From Haloimpatiens sp042688525 (GTDB lineage Bacteria; Bacillota; Clostridia; Clostridiales; Clostridiaceae), in NCBI RefSeq assembly GCF_042688525.2, contig NZ_JBHWAB010000001.1, positions 2,542,001-2,606,000 of the forward strand: 64,000 nt of DNA. Direction: 5' to 3'. The position numbers and the translations under genes were made by a program. Under the pieces are notes generated by a model. That model worked only from the letters and a program-made list of their open reading frames with translations, did not search any database and had not been told where the DNA came from. Positions 35,512 to 44,544 of the stretch are shown here, piece by piece. Within the stretch, counting starts at the first letter, position 1. Each line of letters begins with the position of its first letter.

Positions 35512-36939
35512 TTATGCTAAAGCATTTACATTGCTTTCATCATAACTACTTTTATCTAATATCTCTTCATCATTATCTAATCTTGTGTTTGATACTTCAT
35601 TAACCTTGCTTCTTGAATTATTATTTTGAGAATTTTCTTCAGAAGATTGTCCACCAAATTGATTACTGAAAAATGTTGTATCCTCATTATAAATATTAAT
35701 CTCAGCAGGTTGGATTTTTATATTATTAGAATTTAACTTATCACTAATATCTTGTAAATTACTGTTTAAAATATTAAAAGTATCTTTATTTGACGCATTT
35801 AATGCTAATCTCATTCTTCCTGATTCCATAGTTAATTTTACTACTATTTCACCAAGTTCTTTTGGAGCTACTTTAACTGTTAAATCTTTAAGATTGTTTA
35901 ATTCCATAAACTTAACGGTTTTAACTACATCTAAAACCATATTATTTTTATTGACTACAATATTACTTACTTCTGAAGTATTTGTAACTTCATTAACACT
36001 ATTAAATTTAGACATAAAGTTAGTAACTCTGTTTATCTTTGAATCAATTTTTGAATTTTTATGAGATTTTTGTCCATCACTAATTAAATTTTTTAACATA
36101 TCTTCCTCTTTATTATTCAAATTTGATTCAGTATGTTTTTCATTTTTCAATATAGGTATTATATTTTTACCTTTTTCTTTATTTCCTACATTGCCTTTTA
36201 AATCTATCTTCACATCATTAGTTTCATTTTCTTTAAGCTTCACACTTAAGACTTTTTTAATAGATTGAATAAAGTCATTGTCTTCAGACTCTAAATTTTG
36301 ATTTAGCATATTCATAATCTCATTTAGTTTATCTGTATTTTCATTCAAGTTTACTGACTTATCTTTAAAACTATTTAAAAGACTTGTTAATTGTTTATTA
36401 TCTTTCATATTAAAAACTTGTAATAACTTTTTCTCTAATTGATTTTTATCTATACTTGTATCCACTTTATTGTTTTGAATTAAACTTCCATATAATAATA
36501 ATGATAATATATCTTTCAATTTTAAATTTTCACTGTCTAACAAATCTTTCATTTCCTTTAACTTATCATCACTGTTATCTCCATTTAAAATATCCATTAA
36601 ACAATTTACAAGTTTTTTTAGATTATCCCTATTTGTTACTTGTGAATTTTCATCATCACTTACAGTACCTTCTTTTAATACTGTATTATTAGATTCTGAT
36701 TTCACATTACTATCAACACTTTTTTCCTCATTTTTTACTTTTTCTTTCTTTAATAAACAATTTTCCTTTGTCGTTTTATTTCCACTTGTCTTTTGATTTT
36801 CATTAGTTTTTTCTTTTAATTTTTTATCAAAACTAATTTTAATATCTGTATCTTTAAATTTATTTTCTTTCTTTTGTGAAGATAATTTATTTTGATTTAA
36901 ATTAATCATATCTACCGTTAAACTTTTCACTTTTTTCAC
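35512..36939 (-). CDS. fliK: Flagellar hook-length control protein FliK
   Basis: A 475-residue, Asn/Lys/Ser-rich ruler protein. Only the C-terminal domain is conserved, and it is present: LTVKVAPKELGEIVVKLTMESGRMRLALNASNKDTFNILNSNLQDISDKLNS (about residues 350-410), the part that triggers FlhB switching. The remainder is low complexity, as expected for a ruler. The start overlaps the fliJ stop. The switch target NPTH in FliR-FlhB is also intact. Confidence 0.9.
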   Translation of the reverse strand: MKKVKSLTVDMINLNQNKLSSQKKENKFKDTDIKISFDKKLKEKTNENQKTSGNKTTKENCLLKKEKVKNEEKSVDSNVKSESNNTVLKEGTVSDDENSQVTNRDNLKKLVNCLMDILNGDNSDDKLKEMKDLLDSENLKLKDILSLLLYGSLIQNNKVDTSIDKNQLEKKLLQVFNMKDNKQLTSLLNSFKDKSVNLNENTDKLNEIMNMLNQNLESEDNDFIQSIKKVLSVKLKENETNDVKIDLKGNVGNKEKGKNIIPILKNEKHTESNLNNKEEDMLKNLISDGQKSHKNSKIDSKINRVTNFMSKFNSVNEVTNTSEVSNIVVNKNNMVLDVVKTVKFMELNNLKDLTVKVAPKELGEIVVKLTMESGRMRLALNASNKDTFNILNSNLQDISDKLNSNNIKIQPAEINIYNEDTTFFSNQFGGQSSEENSQNNNSRSKVNEVSNTRLDNDEEILDKSSYDESNVNALA

Positions 36940-37376
36940 CTCCTCTCCCTGTTTTTACGAATAAATCCATATAACGCAAATTCATCATTTGCTTTTTGCT
37001 CTATTAAATTTTGTTCCTTAACAAAAGCTTGATATTTTTTTTCTTTTAATACTTCAACTATTTTCCTATCAACTTGTTTTTGTTTTAATTCATCTCGTTT
37101 TGAATCTAATTCTTGAATTTTGCTTTTAAGTGAATCTTCTGTTTGGTTTATACCATAATTTAATGCATTCAAATAATTCTGTTTTATCTTCCTATGTACT
37201 GTAGAATTTCCATTATGTACATTTCTATATTTATTGTAATCGTCTTTTAACATATTAAGCTTATTTTCAACAGCATTTTTTTCATTTTGAACCTTTTTAA
37301 ATTCCATCTTGCATTTTTCTTCCGTGTTAAGTCTAATATCTAATAGTTTCTGTAATTTAAAGTTGTACCCTTGCAA
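36936..37376 (-). CDS. fliJ: Flagellar export chaperone FliJ
   Basis: A 146-residue, almost wholly coiled-coil protein that sits in the centre of the FliI hexamer. The start MQGYNFKLQKLLDIRLNTEEKCKMEFKK matches FliJ (F-x-LQ-x-LL-x-x-R), and position directly after fliI confirms it. No other motif is expected. Confidence 0.9.
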   Translation of the reverse strand: MQGYNFKLQKLLDIRLNTEEKCKMEFKKVQNEKNAVENKLNMLKDDYNKYRNVHNGNSTVHRKIKQNYLNALNYGINQTEDSLKSKIQELDSKRDELKQKQVDRKIVEVLKEKKYQAFVKEQNLIEQKANDEFALYGFIRKNRERR

Positions 37377-37396
37377 CGTAATTTACCTCCCTTTTC

Positions 37397-38713
37397 CTAA
37401 GAAACTTGGGAAAACATTTGTACTAAAATGTCCACACTATCATTAAATTCAGCTTTTTCTATTATACCTTGTTTTAAGTATTTTTCTAAAATATCATAAT
37501 ACTCTAAAGCTCTATCTACTTTTTTATTACTACCTTTTACATAAGCTCCTATATTTATCAAATCCTCAGAATCTTTATATGTTGCGAGTATATCTCTGCC
37601 AATTGATGCAGATTTTTTATGTTCATCACAAGAAATTTCAGGCATAAGTCTACTTACACTGCTTAAAATATCAATAGCTGGATAATGATTTTTAGCTGCA
37701 AGTGCTCTTGATAATACTATATGACCATCTAATATACCTCTTACAGCATCTGCTATTGGTTCATTAAAATCATCACCATCTACAAGTACAGTGTAAAAAG
37801 CAGTTATAGAACCTTTATCTGACATGCCTGCCCTTTCCATAAGTCTTGGAAGCATTGCAAAAACAGATGGAGTATATCCTTTTGTAGCAGGAGGCTCTCC
37901 TATAGCAAGTCCAACTTCTCTCTGCGCCATTGCAAATCTTGTAACAGAATCCATCATTAATATTACTTTTTTACCCTTATCTCTAAAATATTCTGCAATT
38001 GCTGTAGCAGTAAAAGCACCTTTTAATCTAACAAGAGCAGGTTTATCTGAGGTTGCACATACAATAATTGATTTTTTAAGACCTTCTTCTCCTAAGTCTT
38101 TTTCAATAAAGTCTAATACTTCTCTTCCTCTTTCTCCTATTAAAGCAATTACATTTACATCTGCTTTTGCTTCTCTTGCAATCATACCCAATGTAGTACT
38201 TTTACCTACACCACTTCCTGCAAAAATTCCTACTCTTTGTCCTTCTCCACAGGTTAAGAATCCATCAATTGCTCTTATTCCTGTAGGCAAAGCATCTTTT
38301 ATTCTTCTTCTTTTAAGTGGATCTGGCGGCTCTGTATCTAAGGAATACAGAGCTCCATATTTAAGTTTTTCTCCATTAAGTGGATTTCCAAGACCATCTA
38401 ACACTTTTCCAAATAACTCTTCAGAACAGTTTACACTCAAAGCTCTTCCACTTGGAACAACTCTGCAGCCAGGTGATATACCCACTAACTCTCCGAGAGG
38501 CATTAGAATTACATTTTTTTCTCTAAAACCAACTACTTCACACTTTATTGAATTATTCTTTTCATTATATATAGTACAAACCTCTCCAATAAAAGCTTTT
38601 ATACCCTCAACCTCTATTGTAAGACCAATTACTTCCTTTACTTTTCCTTCCCTATATATAAAGCTTGTTTTTTCAATATTATTTTTAATTTTTTGAAAAT
38701 CCACATAAATCAT
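37397..38713 (-). CDS. fliI: Flagellar export ATPase FliI
   Basis: A 438-residue F1-beta-like ATPase that powers or assists export. P-loop GIFAGSGVGKSTTLG, Walker B VILMMDSVTRFAMAQREVGLAIGEPPATKGYTPSVFAMLPRLMERAG and FTATAIAEYFRDKG are all intact. A 290-codon frame on the opposite strand within it is a shadow. It follows fliH by 14 bases. Confidence 0.96.
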   Translation of the reverse strand: MIYVDFQKIKNNIEKTSFIYREGKVKEVIGLTIEVEGIKAFIGEVCTIYNEKNNSIKCEVVGFREKNVILMPLGELVGISPGCRVVPSGRALSVNCSEELFGKVLDGLGNPLNGEKLKYGALYSLDTEPPDPLKRRRIKDALPTGIRAIDGFLTCGEGQRVGIFAGSGVGKSTTLGMIAREAKADVNVIALIGERGREVLDFIEKDLGEEGLKKSIIVCATSDKPALVRLKGAFTATAIAEYFRDKGKKVILMMDSVTRFAMAQREVGLAIGEPPATKGYTPSVFAMLPRLMERAGMSDKGSITAFYTVLVDGDDFNEPIADAVRGILDGHIVLSRALAAKNHYPAIDILSSVSRLMPEISCDEHKKSASIGRDILATYKDSEDLINIGAYVKGSNKKVDRALEYYDILEKYLKQGIIEKAEFNDSVDILVQMFSQVS

Positions 38714-38727
38714 TCAATACATTCCTT

Positions 38728-39489
38728 TCAGGAATTCTTTATTATTTCTTTTACCTTTTCAAAAGAATTATTAATATCAATCTCTATTTTTCCATTATCT
38801 TTATCAATTTGAACAATACCCTTTTTCAAAGAATTGTCTCCTAGTACAAACATATCGCCTTTAAATCCCATACTTTGTTTCCATGTTTCAATTTTAGATT
38901 TTAAGTCTTCTACATATATATCATTACATCTAATAATGAAGGTTTTTGTGTCTTTACAATCTCTTATAGCTTCATAGATTATCTGTGAAACACCATCTTC
39001 TAGATCTATTTCCTTCATTAGGACATCTCTTATAGTAGATATTATTAAATCTTTTATATATTCACTTTTTTCATTTAAATACTTTTCATATTCCACTTTT
39101 GAACTTTTCAAAATTTCTTCAGCATTCCCTATTATAACTTTAGCTTCATTTTGTACATCTTCCATAGCTTTATTATATCCAGCTTCATATCCAGCTTTCT
39201 CACCTTTTTCATATCCACTGCTGTATCCTTTTTCTGCAGCCTCTTTCTCCAAAGTATATGCTGTAGTATATGCCTTTTGGACTAATTTTTCACTTTTCTT
39301 TCTTGCTCCGTCTATCATAGCTTTAGCAAGATTTTCATAATTATCTATGTGATTACTATATTGTTCTTCATCATCGTTCTCTTCAGTAACAACTCTTTTG
39401 ATTTCATAATTGAGTTTTATCTTCTTTTCTGTACCTTTTTTTACACTTACACTTTTTATAACATTAGACGATGATTGCATCTTCTCCAC
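38728..39489 (-). CDS. fliH: Flagellar assembly protein FliH
   Basis: A 253-residue regulator that binds FliI. It has a charged N terminus, a central coiled coil with Gly-x-x-x-Gly-like spacing (GYSSGYEKGEKAGYEAGYNKAMED), and a V-ATPase subunit E-like C-terminal domain. The repeated GYxxGYxxG pattern is typical. It overlaps the end of fliG by 26 bases in another frame, which is long but plausible given the strong match at both ends. Confidence 0.9.
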   Translation of the reverse strand: MEKMQSSSNVIKSVSVKKGTEKKIKLNYEIKRVVTEENDDEEQYSNHIDNYENLAKAMIDGARKKSEKLVQKAYTTAYTLEKEAAEKGYSSGYEKGEKAGYEAGYNKAMEDVQNEAKVIIGNAEEILKSSKVEYEKYLNEKSEYIKDLIISTIRDVLMKEIDLEDGVSQIIYEAIRDCKDTKTFIIRCNDIYVEDLKSKIETWKQSMGFKGDMFVLGDNSLKKGIVQIDKDNGKIEIDINNSFEKVKEIIKNS

Positions 39490-40492
39490 CTCTCGAAATT
39501 ACTATTTCTCCTGCCTCATCAAGTCTTCTAATTATGGCCACAACCTTCTGTTGTGCTTTTTCAACATCCATAATTCTAACAGGTCCAAGGAATTCTATAT
39601 CTTCTTTTAAAGAAGCAGCTGCTCTCTTAGATTGATTTCTAAATATAGCATTGGCAACTTCTTCTGAAGCACCCTTCAATGCAAGAGCAAGTTCTTTTGT
39701 CTCTACTTCTCTTAAAACTCTTTGTATTGATACATCGTCTAAAGAAATAACATCTTCGAAGACAAACATAGATTGTTTTATCTTTTCTGCTAATTCCTCG
39801 TCTTCTGATTCTAGCCCTTCTGTTATATTCTTTTCTGTTGTTCTGTCTACTCTGTTTAAAATATCTACAAGAGTTTGAACTCCACCAACAGTAGTCATAT
39901 CTGACCTTACAACAGAAGAAAGCTTGCCATCTAAAACTTTTTCTATTTCCTTTATTACCATAGGAGAAGTATTACTTAAAGTAGCAACTCTAAATGCTAC
40001 ATCGCTTTGAAGTTCCTCAGGAAGTGCTGAAAGTATTTGTCCAGCCTTTTCAGGCTGTAAATAACAAAGTATAAGAGCAATAGTCTGAGGATGTTCATTA
40101 GAAATAACATTCAATAACTGATGAGCATCTGCTTTTCTTGCTATAGCAAAAGGTCTATATTGTTGAGTAGCTTCAGTTACTTTAGCTAAAATTTCCATAG
40201 CTTTTTGACTACCTAATGCTTTTGATAAAACATCTCTTGCATACTCAAATCCACCTTCAACTAAATAGTCCTTTGCCTTATTCATCTCTATAAATTCATC
40301 TAAAATTTCCTGTCTTTGATCTGATTTAACTGCAGTAATATTTGCTATCTCATAAGTTATTTTCTGTATTTCTGTTTCAGGTAACTTCTTTATTATTTGA
40401 GATGATGCATCTGGACCTAGTGTTATAAATAATATGGCTGCTTTTTGAACTCCTGTTAATTTACTATTTGTATTTTGGGTCACTGAAATCAC
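39464..40492 (-). CDS. fliG: Flagellar motor switch protein FliG
   Basis: A 342-residue rotor protein. Domains are seen in order: N (KAAILFITLGPDASSQIIKKLPETEIQKITYEI), middle with EHPQTIALILCYLQPEKAGQILSALP, and C-terminal torque helix region (MFVFEDVISLDDVSIQRVLREVETKELALALKGASEEV...SKRAAASLKEDIEFLGPVRIMDVEKAQQKVVAIIRRLDE). It is the only C-ring gene in the window; FliM and FliN partners must be elsewhere. Confidence 0.96.
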   Translation of the reverse strand: MISVTQNTNSKLTGVQKAAILFITLGPDASSQIIKKLPETEIQKITYEIANITAVKSDQRQEILDEFIEMNKAKDYLVEGGFEYARDVLSKALGSQKAMEILAKVTEATQQYRPFAIARKADAHQLLNVISNEHPQTIALILCYLQPEKAGQILSALPEELQSDVAFRVATLSNTSPMVIKEIEKVLDGKLSSVVRSDMTTVGGVQTLVDILNRVDRTTEKNITEGLESEDEELAEKIKQSMFVFEDVISLDDVSIQRVLREVETKELALALKGASEEVANAIFRNQSKRAAASLKEDIEFLGPVRIMDVEKAQQKVVAIIRRLDEAGEIVISRGGEDAIIV

Positions 40493-42066
40493 CTCTCATC
40501 CTCTGCTAGCCATGCTTTAACAATGTCTGCAACTTGTCCCGGTTTTTGTGTTGCATATTTTTTAATTTCTTTTTCAACATGAGTCTTTTCATTTTCTTGT
40601 TCAAAATCAATAGGTTCAAAAGATTGTTCATTTTGTTTAGGCTCTATATTATCTCCAATAACAACATCAAGCCCTTCATCTTCTAATTCTTCTTCCTTAC
40701 GTTTAGATCTTCTTTTTATTATTCCAAATATTATCAATCCAAGTAATAATACAGCTCCAACTCCAGCATACATATATAATTTTCTTTTTCTTATCTCTTC
40801 TGCATTTTTCTTCATGTCATTTAAATCTTTTTTAGCTTTATCTTGAAGTGTAGTATCAAAATTCATACCTTCGATACTAATTGTATCTCCTCTATTCTGA
40901 TCGTATCCAACTGCACCTACTACTAAATTTTTAACTGCAGTTCGTGTATTTTCATCAATATTCCCATTTAATAAAACAGATGTAGAAAGTTTCTTAACAT
41001 CTCCAGGTGCTTTTATTGTCTTCTTTTCATTTTTTGATATTTCATAATTTCTTGTTTCATCTTTACGCTCTGAAACAGTACCATTATTATTTTCTTCACT
41101 TCTTGCAGACATATTATTATCTACAGGACTATTGGTATTAGCCCCATTATTATTCTTAGTAGTATCTGTAATAATATGTTCACTTACTACTGTACCTTTA
41201 GGAGCATATTTTGTTTCATTTTCTTGAATTGCATCAAAATTAAAATCTGCATTCACCTTAACTACCACATTATTCTTACCATATACTTTTTCTAACATAG
41301 CTTGTATTTTACTTTCTATTTCTTTTTCTCTTTCTTTTTTAATCTTTTCCTGATTTTCTGTACTTGCTACATAATCTTTATTTTCTTCTTTAAATAAATC
41401 AGGTGTTGTTAGAAGTTTTGTAGAATTATTACTAGCAGCTATTATTTCAACATCTTTTTTGTCAAGATTTTTCACACTACTGCATAGTAATGCAATAATA
41501 GCTTTTACTTGCTGTGGTTTTAACTCTTTTTGGGGTTTTAATTTTAATGTTAATGATGCGCTTGCTGAAGTTGAATCTTTTACAAATACAGAATCTTGCG
41601 GCATAACCAAATGCACTTTTGCATCTTCTATTTCAGGAAGACCTTTAATTGTTCTTTCTATTTCTCCTTCAAGTGCTCTTTGATATTTAATTTTCATTTC
41701 TTGATCCGTCATTCCAAATTTATTATCATCAAAGATTTCAAATCCAACACTACCATTTGTTAATGGAACTTGTGACGCAAGTTCAAGCCTTAAAGTATCC
41801 ACTTGTTCCCTTGGAACCTTAATAGCCTTTCCTTCAACCTTATATTCAATTTTCTTTTCCTTTAATTTTGCTAAAATAGAACCTAAATCTTTATCATTCA
41901 TATTTGAGAATAATACCCCATACTTGTTAGAATTAATAGTTATAGCAAGAGCTATTAATGCAGCTATCACACCTATAGGAATAATAGTAAAAGCTATTTT
42001 TTTCTTTTTACTAAGGTCCTTCCATTTTTCTTTAAGTTTTTTAAACCCTTCCGACAGTTTATTCAT
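40489..42066 (-). CDS. fliF: Flagellar MS-ring protein FliF
   Basis: A 525-residue MS-ring protein with membrane helices near both ends (IAFTIIPIGVIAALIALAITI and MYAGVGAVLLLGLIIFGII), a secretin-like ring-building domain (PLTNGSVGFEIFDDNKFGMTDQEMKIKYQRALEGEIERTIKGLPEIEDAKVHLVMP) and a C-terminal FliG-binding tail. I chose ATG at 42066, eight bases after GGAG; a GTG at 42075 lies within the ribosome site. It overlaps fliG by four bases. Confidence 0.95.
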   Translation of the reverse strand: MNKLSEGFKKLKEKWKDLSKKKKIAFTIIPIGVIAALIALAITINSNKYGVLFSNMNDKDLGSILAKLKEKKIEYKVEGKAIKVPREQVDTLRLELASQVPLTNGSVGFEIFDDNKFGMTDQEMKIKYQRALEGEIERTIKGLPEIEDAKVHLVMPQDSVFVKDSTSASASLTLKLKPQKELKPQQVKAIIALLCSSVKNLDKKDVEIIAASNNSTKLLTTPDLFKEENKDYVASTENQEKIKKEREKEIESKIQAMLEKVYGKNNVVVKVNADFNFDAIQENETKYAPKGTVVSEHIITDTTKNNNGANTNSPVDNNMSARSEENNNGTVSERKDETRNYEISKNEKKTIKAPGDVKKLSTSVLLNGNIDENTRTAVKNLVVGAVGYDQNRGDTISIEGMNFDTTLQDKAKKDLNDMKKNAEEIRKRKLYMYAGVGAVLLLGLIIFGIIKRRSKRKEEELEDEGLDVVIGDNIEPKQNEQSFEPIDFEQENEKTHVEKEIKKYATQKPGQVADIVKAWLAEDER

Positions 42067-42099
42067 TTCTTGCACTCCTTATAAGTCTAAATCTTTATA

Positions 42100-42399
42100 T
42101 TATATCTGCATTCTATTTAGCTCTTGATATGCTTCAACAAGCTTATTTCTAACTTGAATTGCCATATCTAATGACATTTTTGCTTCTTGAGTGGTTAGCA
42201 TTACATTATGTACATTTTTTTCTTTTCCTTTTATGAAATCTTCTGAAATATTTTCAGCTTTTACTTGCTTTTCATTTACTCCATCTAACTTTTCTTTAAA
42301 AAATTCCTTAAACTTGTCCTTACTATTACTTTCCTTTTTCTTGTTAACATCCATTTCATTAAAAATCTTAGTATCTGGTGTAAATTTATTAATTTTCAT
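42100..42399 (-). CDS. fliE: Flagellar hook-basal body protein FliE
   Basis: A 99-residue protein that joins the MS ring to the rod. The C-terminal half MLTTQEAKMSLDMAIQVRNKLVEAYQELNRMQI carries the family motif. ATG at 42399 is nine bases from GGAG; the ATG at 42408 is adjacent to it and less likely. It follows flgC by 12 bases, the standard flgB-flgC-fliE order. Confidence 0.94.
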   Translation of the reverse strand: MKINKFTPDTKIFNEMDVNKKKESNSKDKFKEFFKEKLDGVNEKQVKAENISEDFIKGKEKNVHNVMLTTQEAKMSLDMAIQVRNKLVEAYQELNRMQI

Positions 42400-42411
42400 A
42401 TACTGCATCTC

Positions 42412-42855
42412 CTATCTACCAATCTGTAATGCTTTTGAAAACATGCTTTTTTCCGAATTAATTACAGAAATATTAGCCTCATAAGATCTAGATGCTGCTA
42501 TCATGTCTCCCATTTCATTTAATATATTTACATTAGGCATTTCAACATACCCATCATCACCTGCATCTGGATGTGAGGGATCATAAACTTTTCTTAATGG
42601 TGAATTATCTTCCTTAATACCTATAGACTTTACTCCTCTGAAGTTTTCACCACGTTTTCCAGAAACCTTGTCCATTTCTTTTTCTAAGTTTTCCTGGAAT
42701 ACAGCTATTTTTCTTCTATAAGCCTTTTTTTCTCCTTTGTCATTTCTAGTAGTCTGGGCATTTGCTATATTTGATGCAATGGTATCCATTCTAAGTCTTT
42801 CAGCGGAAAGTCCACTTGCACTTATTCGCATTGTACTAAATGCATTAAACATCAT
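42412..42855 (-). CDS. flgC: Flagellar proximal rod protein FlgC
   Basis: A 147-residue rod protein with RISASGLSAERLRMDTIASNIANAQTTR near the start and VNILNEMGDMIAASRSYEANISVINSEKSMFSKALQIGR at the end, both diagnostic. It begins on the last base of flgB, so the two are coupled. Exported without a signal peptide. Confidence 0.95.
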   Translation of the reverse strand: MMFNAFSTMRISASGLSAERLRMDTIASNIANAQTTRNDKGEKKAYRRKIAVFQENLEKEMDKVSGKRGENFRGVKSIGIKEDNSPLRKVYDPSHPDAGDDGYVEMPNVNILNEMGDMIAASRSYEANISVINSEKSMFSKALQIGR

Positions 42856-43253
42856 TATCTGCCTCCTTTTATTACACTTCTTCTCATAGCAATTCTATTA
42901 TTTATATCAGTTATTAAAGAATTGTACATAAGAGCATTAGCTGCCTGATTCACTTCTTCATTTTCAATGTCTACATTATTACCATCTTGTCTCATACTAC
43001 TTGATTCATCTCTTTTTATATTTATTTCACCTTTTTTCTCGTTAATAGGAATATGCTTTTTGTTTGTTAATGTTAAGTTATCACCTTCTACAGCATTATT
43101 AAGCGTTTCTTCAAAAGAAACATATTGTCTTTTATAACCTTTTGTGTTAACATTCGCAATATTGTTAGCAATAACTTTATTTCTTGTTGAAGATGCATCT
43201 AATGCTTGTTTCATTAAATTATAACTTTCTACATTTTTATCGTAGATTTTCAT
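42855..43253 (-). CDS. flgB: Flagellar proximal rod protein FlgB, first gene of the fla operon
   Basis: A 132-residue rod protein with LDASSTRNKVIANNIANVNTKGYKRQYVSFEETL and a C-terminal ENEEVNQAANALMYNSLITDINNRIAMRRSVIKGGR. It has a strong GAGGAGG ribosome site. It is the first gene of a run of about 30 minus-strand genes extending to 19.1 kb. Its leader is about 165 bases if the promoter proposed upstream is right. Confidence 0.95.
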   Translation of the reverse strand: MKIYDKNVESYNLMKQALDASSTRNKVIANNIANVNTKGYKRQYVSFEETLNNAVEGDNLTLTNKKHIPINEKKGEINIKRDESSSMRQDGNNVDIENEEVNQAANALMYNSLITDINNRIAMRRSVIKGGR

Positions 43254-43420
43254 ATTTTCCCTCCTCTTTCCTATATTATATTAAACATCCAATTAAAATT
43301 TCCTCTATTTCCATCAATTTTTTTTAATGGAATAACATATTTCTATTATTAATGTTAGTATATTTTATAATTTGTCTTATATGTACTTTTTTTAATTCTA
43401 TTAAATACTCCATTAAACAT

Positions 43421-43450
43421 ATTTTAACACAGATTGCCTCAATATTGCAA
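43421..43450 (-). promoter_or_regulatory. Candidate sigma-A promoter of the flgB-flgG operon
   Basis: Minus strand: TTGCAA (-35, 43445-43450), 18-base spacer, TAAAAT (-10, 43421-43426). It is the best match in the 352-base gap between flgB and flagellin 1. The rest of the gap holds a palindrome at 43471-43483 and the flagellin 1 terminator. An early operon read by the main sigma factor fits the fact that it encodes sigma-28. Confidence 0.5.
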
Positions 43451-43470
43451 ATATATGGTTAAAGTTTTTT

Positions 43471-43483
43471 TGACATTATGTCA
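43471..43483. promoter_or_regulatory. Perfect 13-bp palindrome upstream of the fla promoter (possible operator)
   Basis: TGACATTATGTCA is a perfect palindrome about 20 bases upstream of the proposed -35 box, flanked by a T7 run on one side and a T9 run on the other. It is placed as an activator site would be. No regulator can be named. Confidence 0.35.
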
Positions 43484-43562
43484 TTTTTTTTTAGAATTTC
43501 GGTTATTTTTTAACTATATTAATATTTATATTTAACTTAACCTTTTTAATTGTTTTAATTAC

Positions 43563-43600
43563 AAAAAAAGTCTTCTTTGCAAATTGCAAAGAAGACTTTT
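43563..43600 (-). terminator. Terminator of flagellin 1
   Basis: A 17-base perfect stem (arms containing AGTCTTCTTTGC / GCAAAGAAGACT, 43566-43600) is followed on the minus strand by T7. It lies six bases after the flagellin stop. Confidence 0.92.
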
Positions 43601-43605
43601 AATAA

Positions 43606-44460
43606 TTATCTACTTTTTACATTTTCTAATATTCTAAGTATATCTTGAGGGAACTTATTACTTTGAACCATCATAGCATTTGATGCTTCAACTAATATAT
43701 TATCTCTAGAAAAATTCATCATTTCTTCTGCTATGTCAACATCTCTAACTTGACTTTCTGCCCCTTGTACTCTTTCGCCTATTTCATTTAATTTATTCAT
43801 AACACCTTCAAATCTATTTTCAATAGCACCATATTTACTTCTAACACTAACTACAGTAGTCATCGCTTTATCGATTTTTTCTATTGCTTCTCCCGCACTT
43901 ATAGATTTTTCTGATATCTTTGATAAATCATTTAAATTTATTACATCACCATTTTTATCCTTAATAGAAGTACTATCTAATTTATATGTGTTAAACTTAA
44001 CAGTTTCACCAACATTAGAACCTACTGGCATTTCTAGCTCTTTGTCTGTATTTAATAGATTAACACCATTAAATTCAGTATTATTGCATATTTCATCGTA
44101 TCCTTCTACTAATTGAGATAATTCAGTTTCTATTATCTTTTTATCATTGTCAGTGTTTGTATCATTTCCATATCTAACTGCAAGTTCTCTCATCCTTGTA
44201 AGCATGGAAGTCATATTTTCCAAACCACCTTCTGCTGTCTGCAGCATACTTACACCATCTTGTGCATTTCTTGATGCCATATTAAGTCCTCTTATTTGTA
44301 TTCTCATTCTTTCACTTTTAGCTAAATCATTAGGTGATTCACTCGCGCTATTAACTTTATATCCTGATGAAATTTTTCCTATAGCTCCACTCTGTCTTTG
44401 TAAAGTCTTTGTATAATTTCTAAATATATTTAAGGATGCTAAATTATGCATAAGTCTCAT
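43606..44460 (-). CDS. Flagellin 1 (variant flagellin)
   Basis: A 284-residue flagellin with both conserved ends: N-terminal ASLNIFRNYTKTLQRQSGAIGKISSGYKVNSASESPNDLAKSERMRIQIRGLNMASRNAQDGVSMLQTAEGGL and C-terminal EEMMNFSRDNILVEASNAMMVQSNKFPQDILRIL. The middle is short (about 60 residues), so the exposed D2/D3 part is almost absent. The start deviates from the usual MIINHN (MRLMHNLASLNIFRN). A cysteine (EICNNTEF) is unusual for flagellin. It has its own sigma-28-like promoter and terminator, so it is expressed alone. Confidence 0.9.
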   Translation of the reverse strand: MRLMHNLASLNIFRNYTKTLQRQSGAIGKISSGYKVNSASESPNDLAKSERMRIQIRGLNMASRNAQDGVSMLQTAEGGLENMTSMLTRMRELAVRYGNDTNTDNDKKIIETELSQLVEGYDEICNNTEFNGVNLLNTDKELEMPVGSNVGETVKFNTYKLDSTSIKDKNGDVINLNDLSKISEKSISAGEAIEKIDKAMTTVVSVRSKYGAIENRFEGVMNKLNEIGERVQGAESQVRDVDIAEEMMNFSRDNILVEASNAMMVQSNKFPQDILRILENVKSR

Positions 44461-44508
44461 AAACTATCACTCCAATTTTATATTCTCAGTTGTTATTCCT
44501 ACATATAT

Positions 44509-44535
44509 ACATCGTTATACTTTAGATATTCTTTA
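44509..44535 (-). promoter_or_regulatory. Sigma-28-type promoter of flagellin 1
   Basis: Minus strand TAAA (44532-44535), a 16-base spacer and ACGATGT (44509-44515) compare with the Firmicute SigD consensus TAAA-N16-CCGATAT (five of seven in the -10 box). It lies 49 bases before the flagellin start. Confidence 0.65.
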
Positions 44536-44544
44536 TACTTTTTA

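Noticed and set aside
37824..38696. 290-codon open frame opposite fliI
   Set aside because: It lies wholly inside the well-conserved fliI gene on the other strand, has no ribosome site and no recognisable protein pattern; it is a shadow of AT-rich coding bias.
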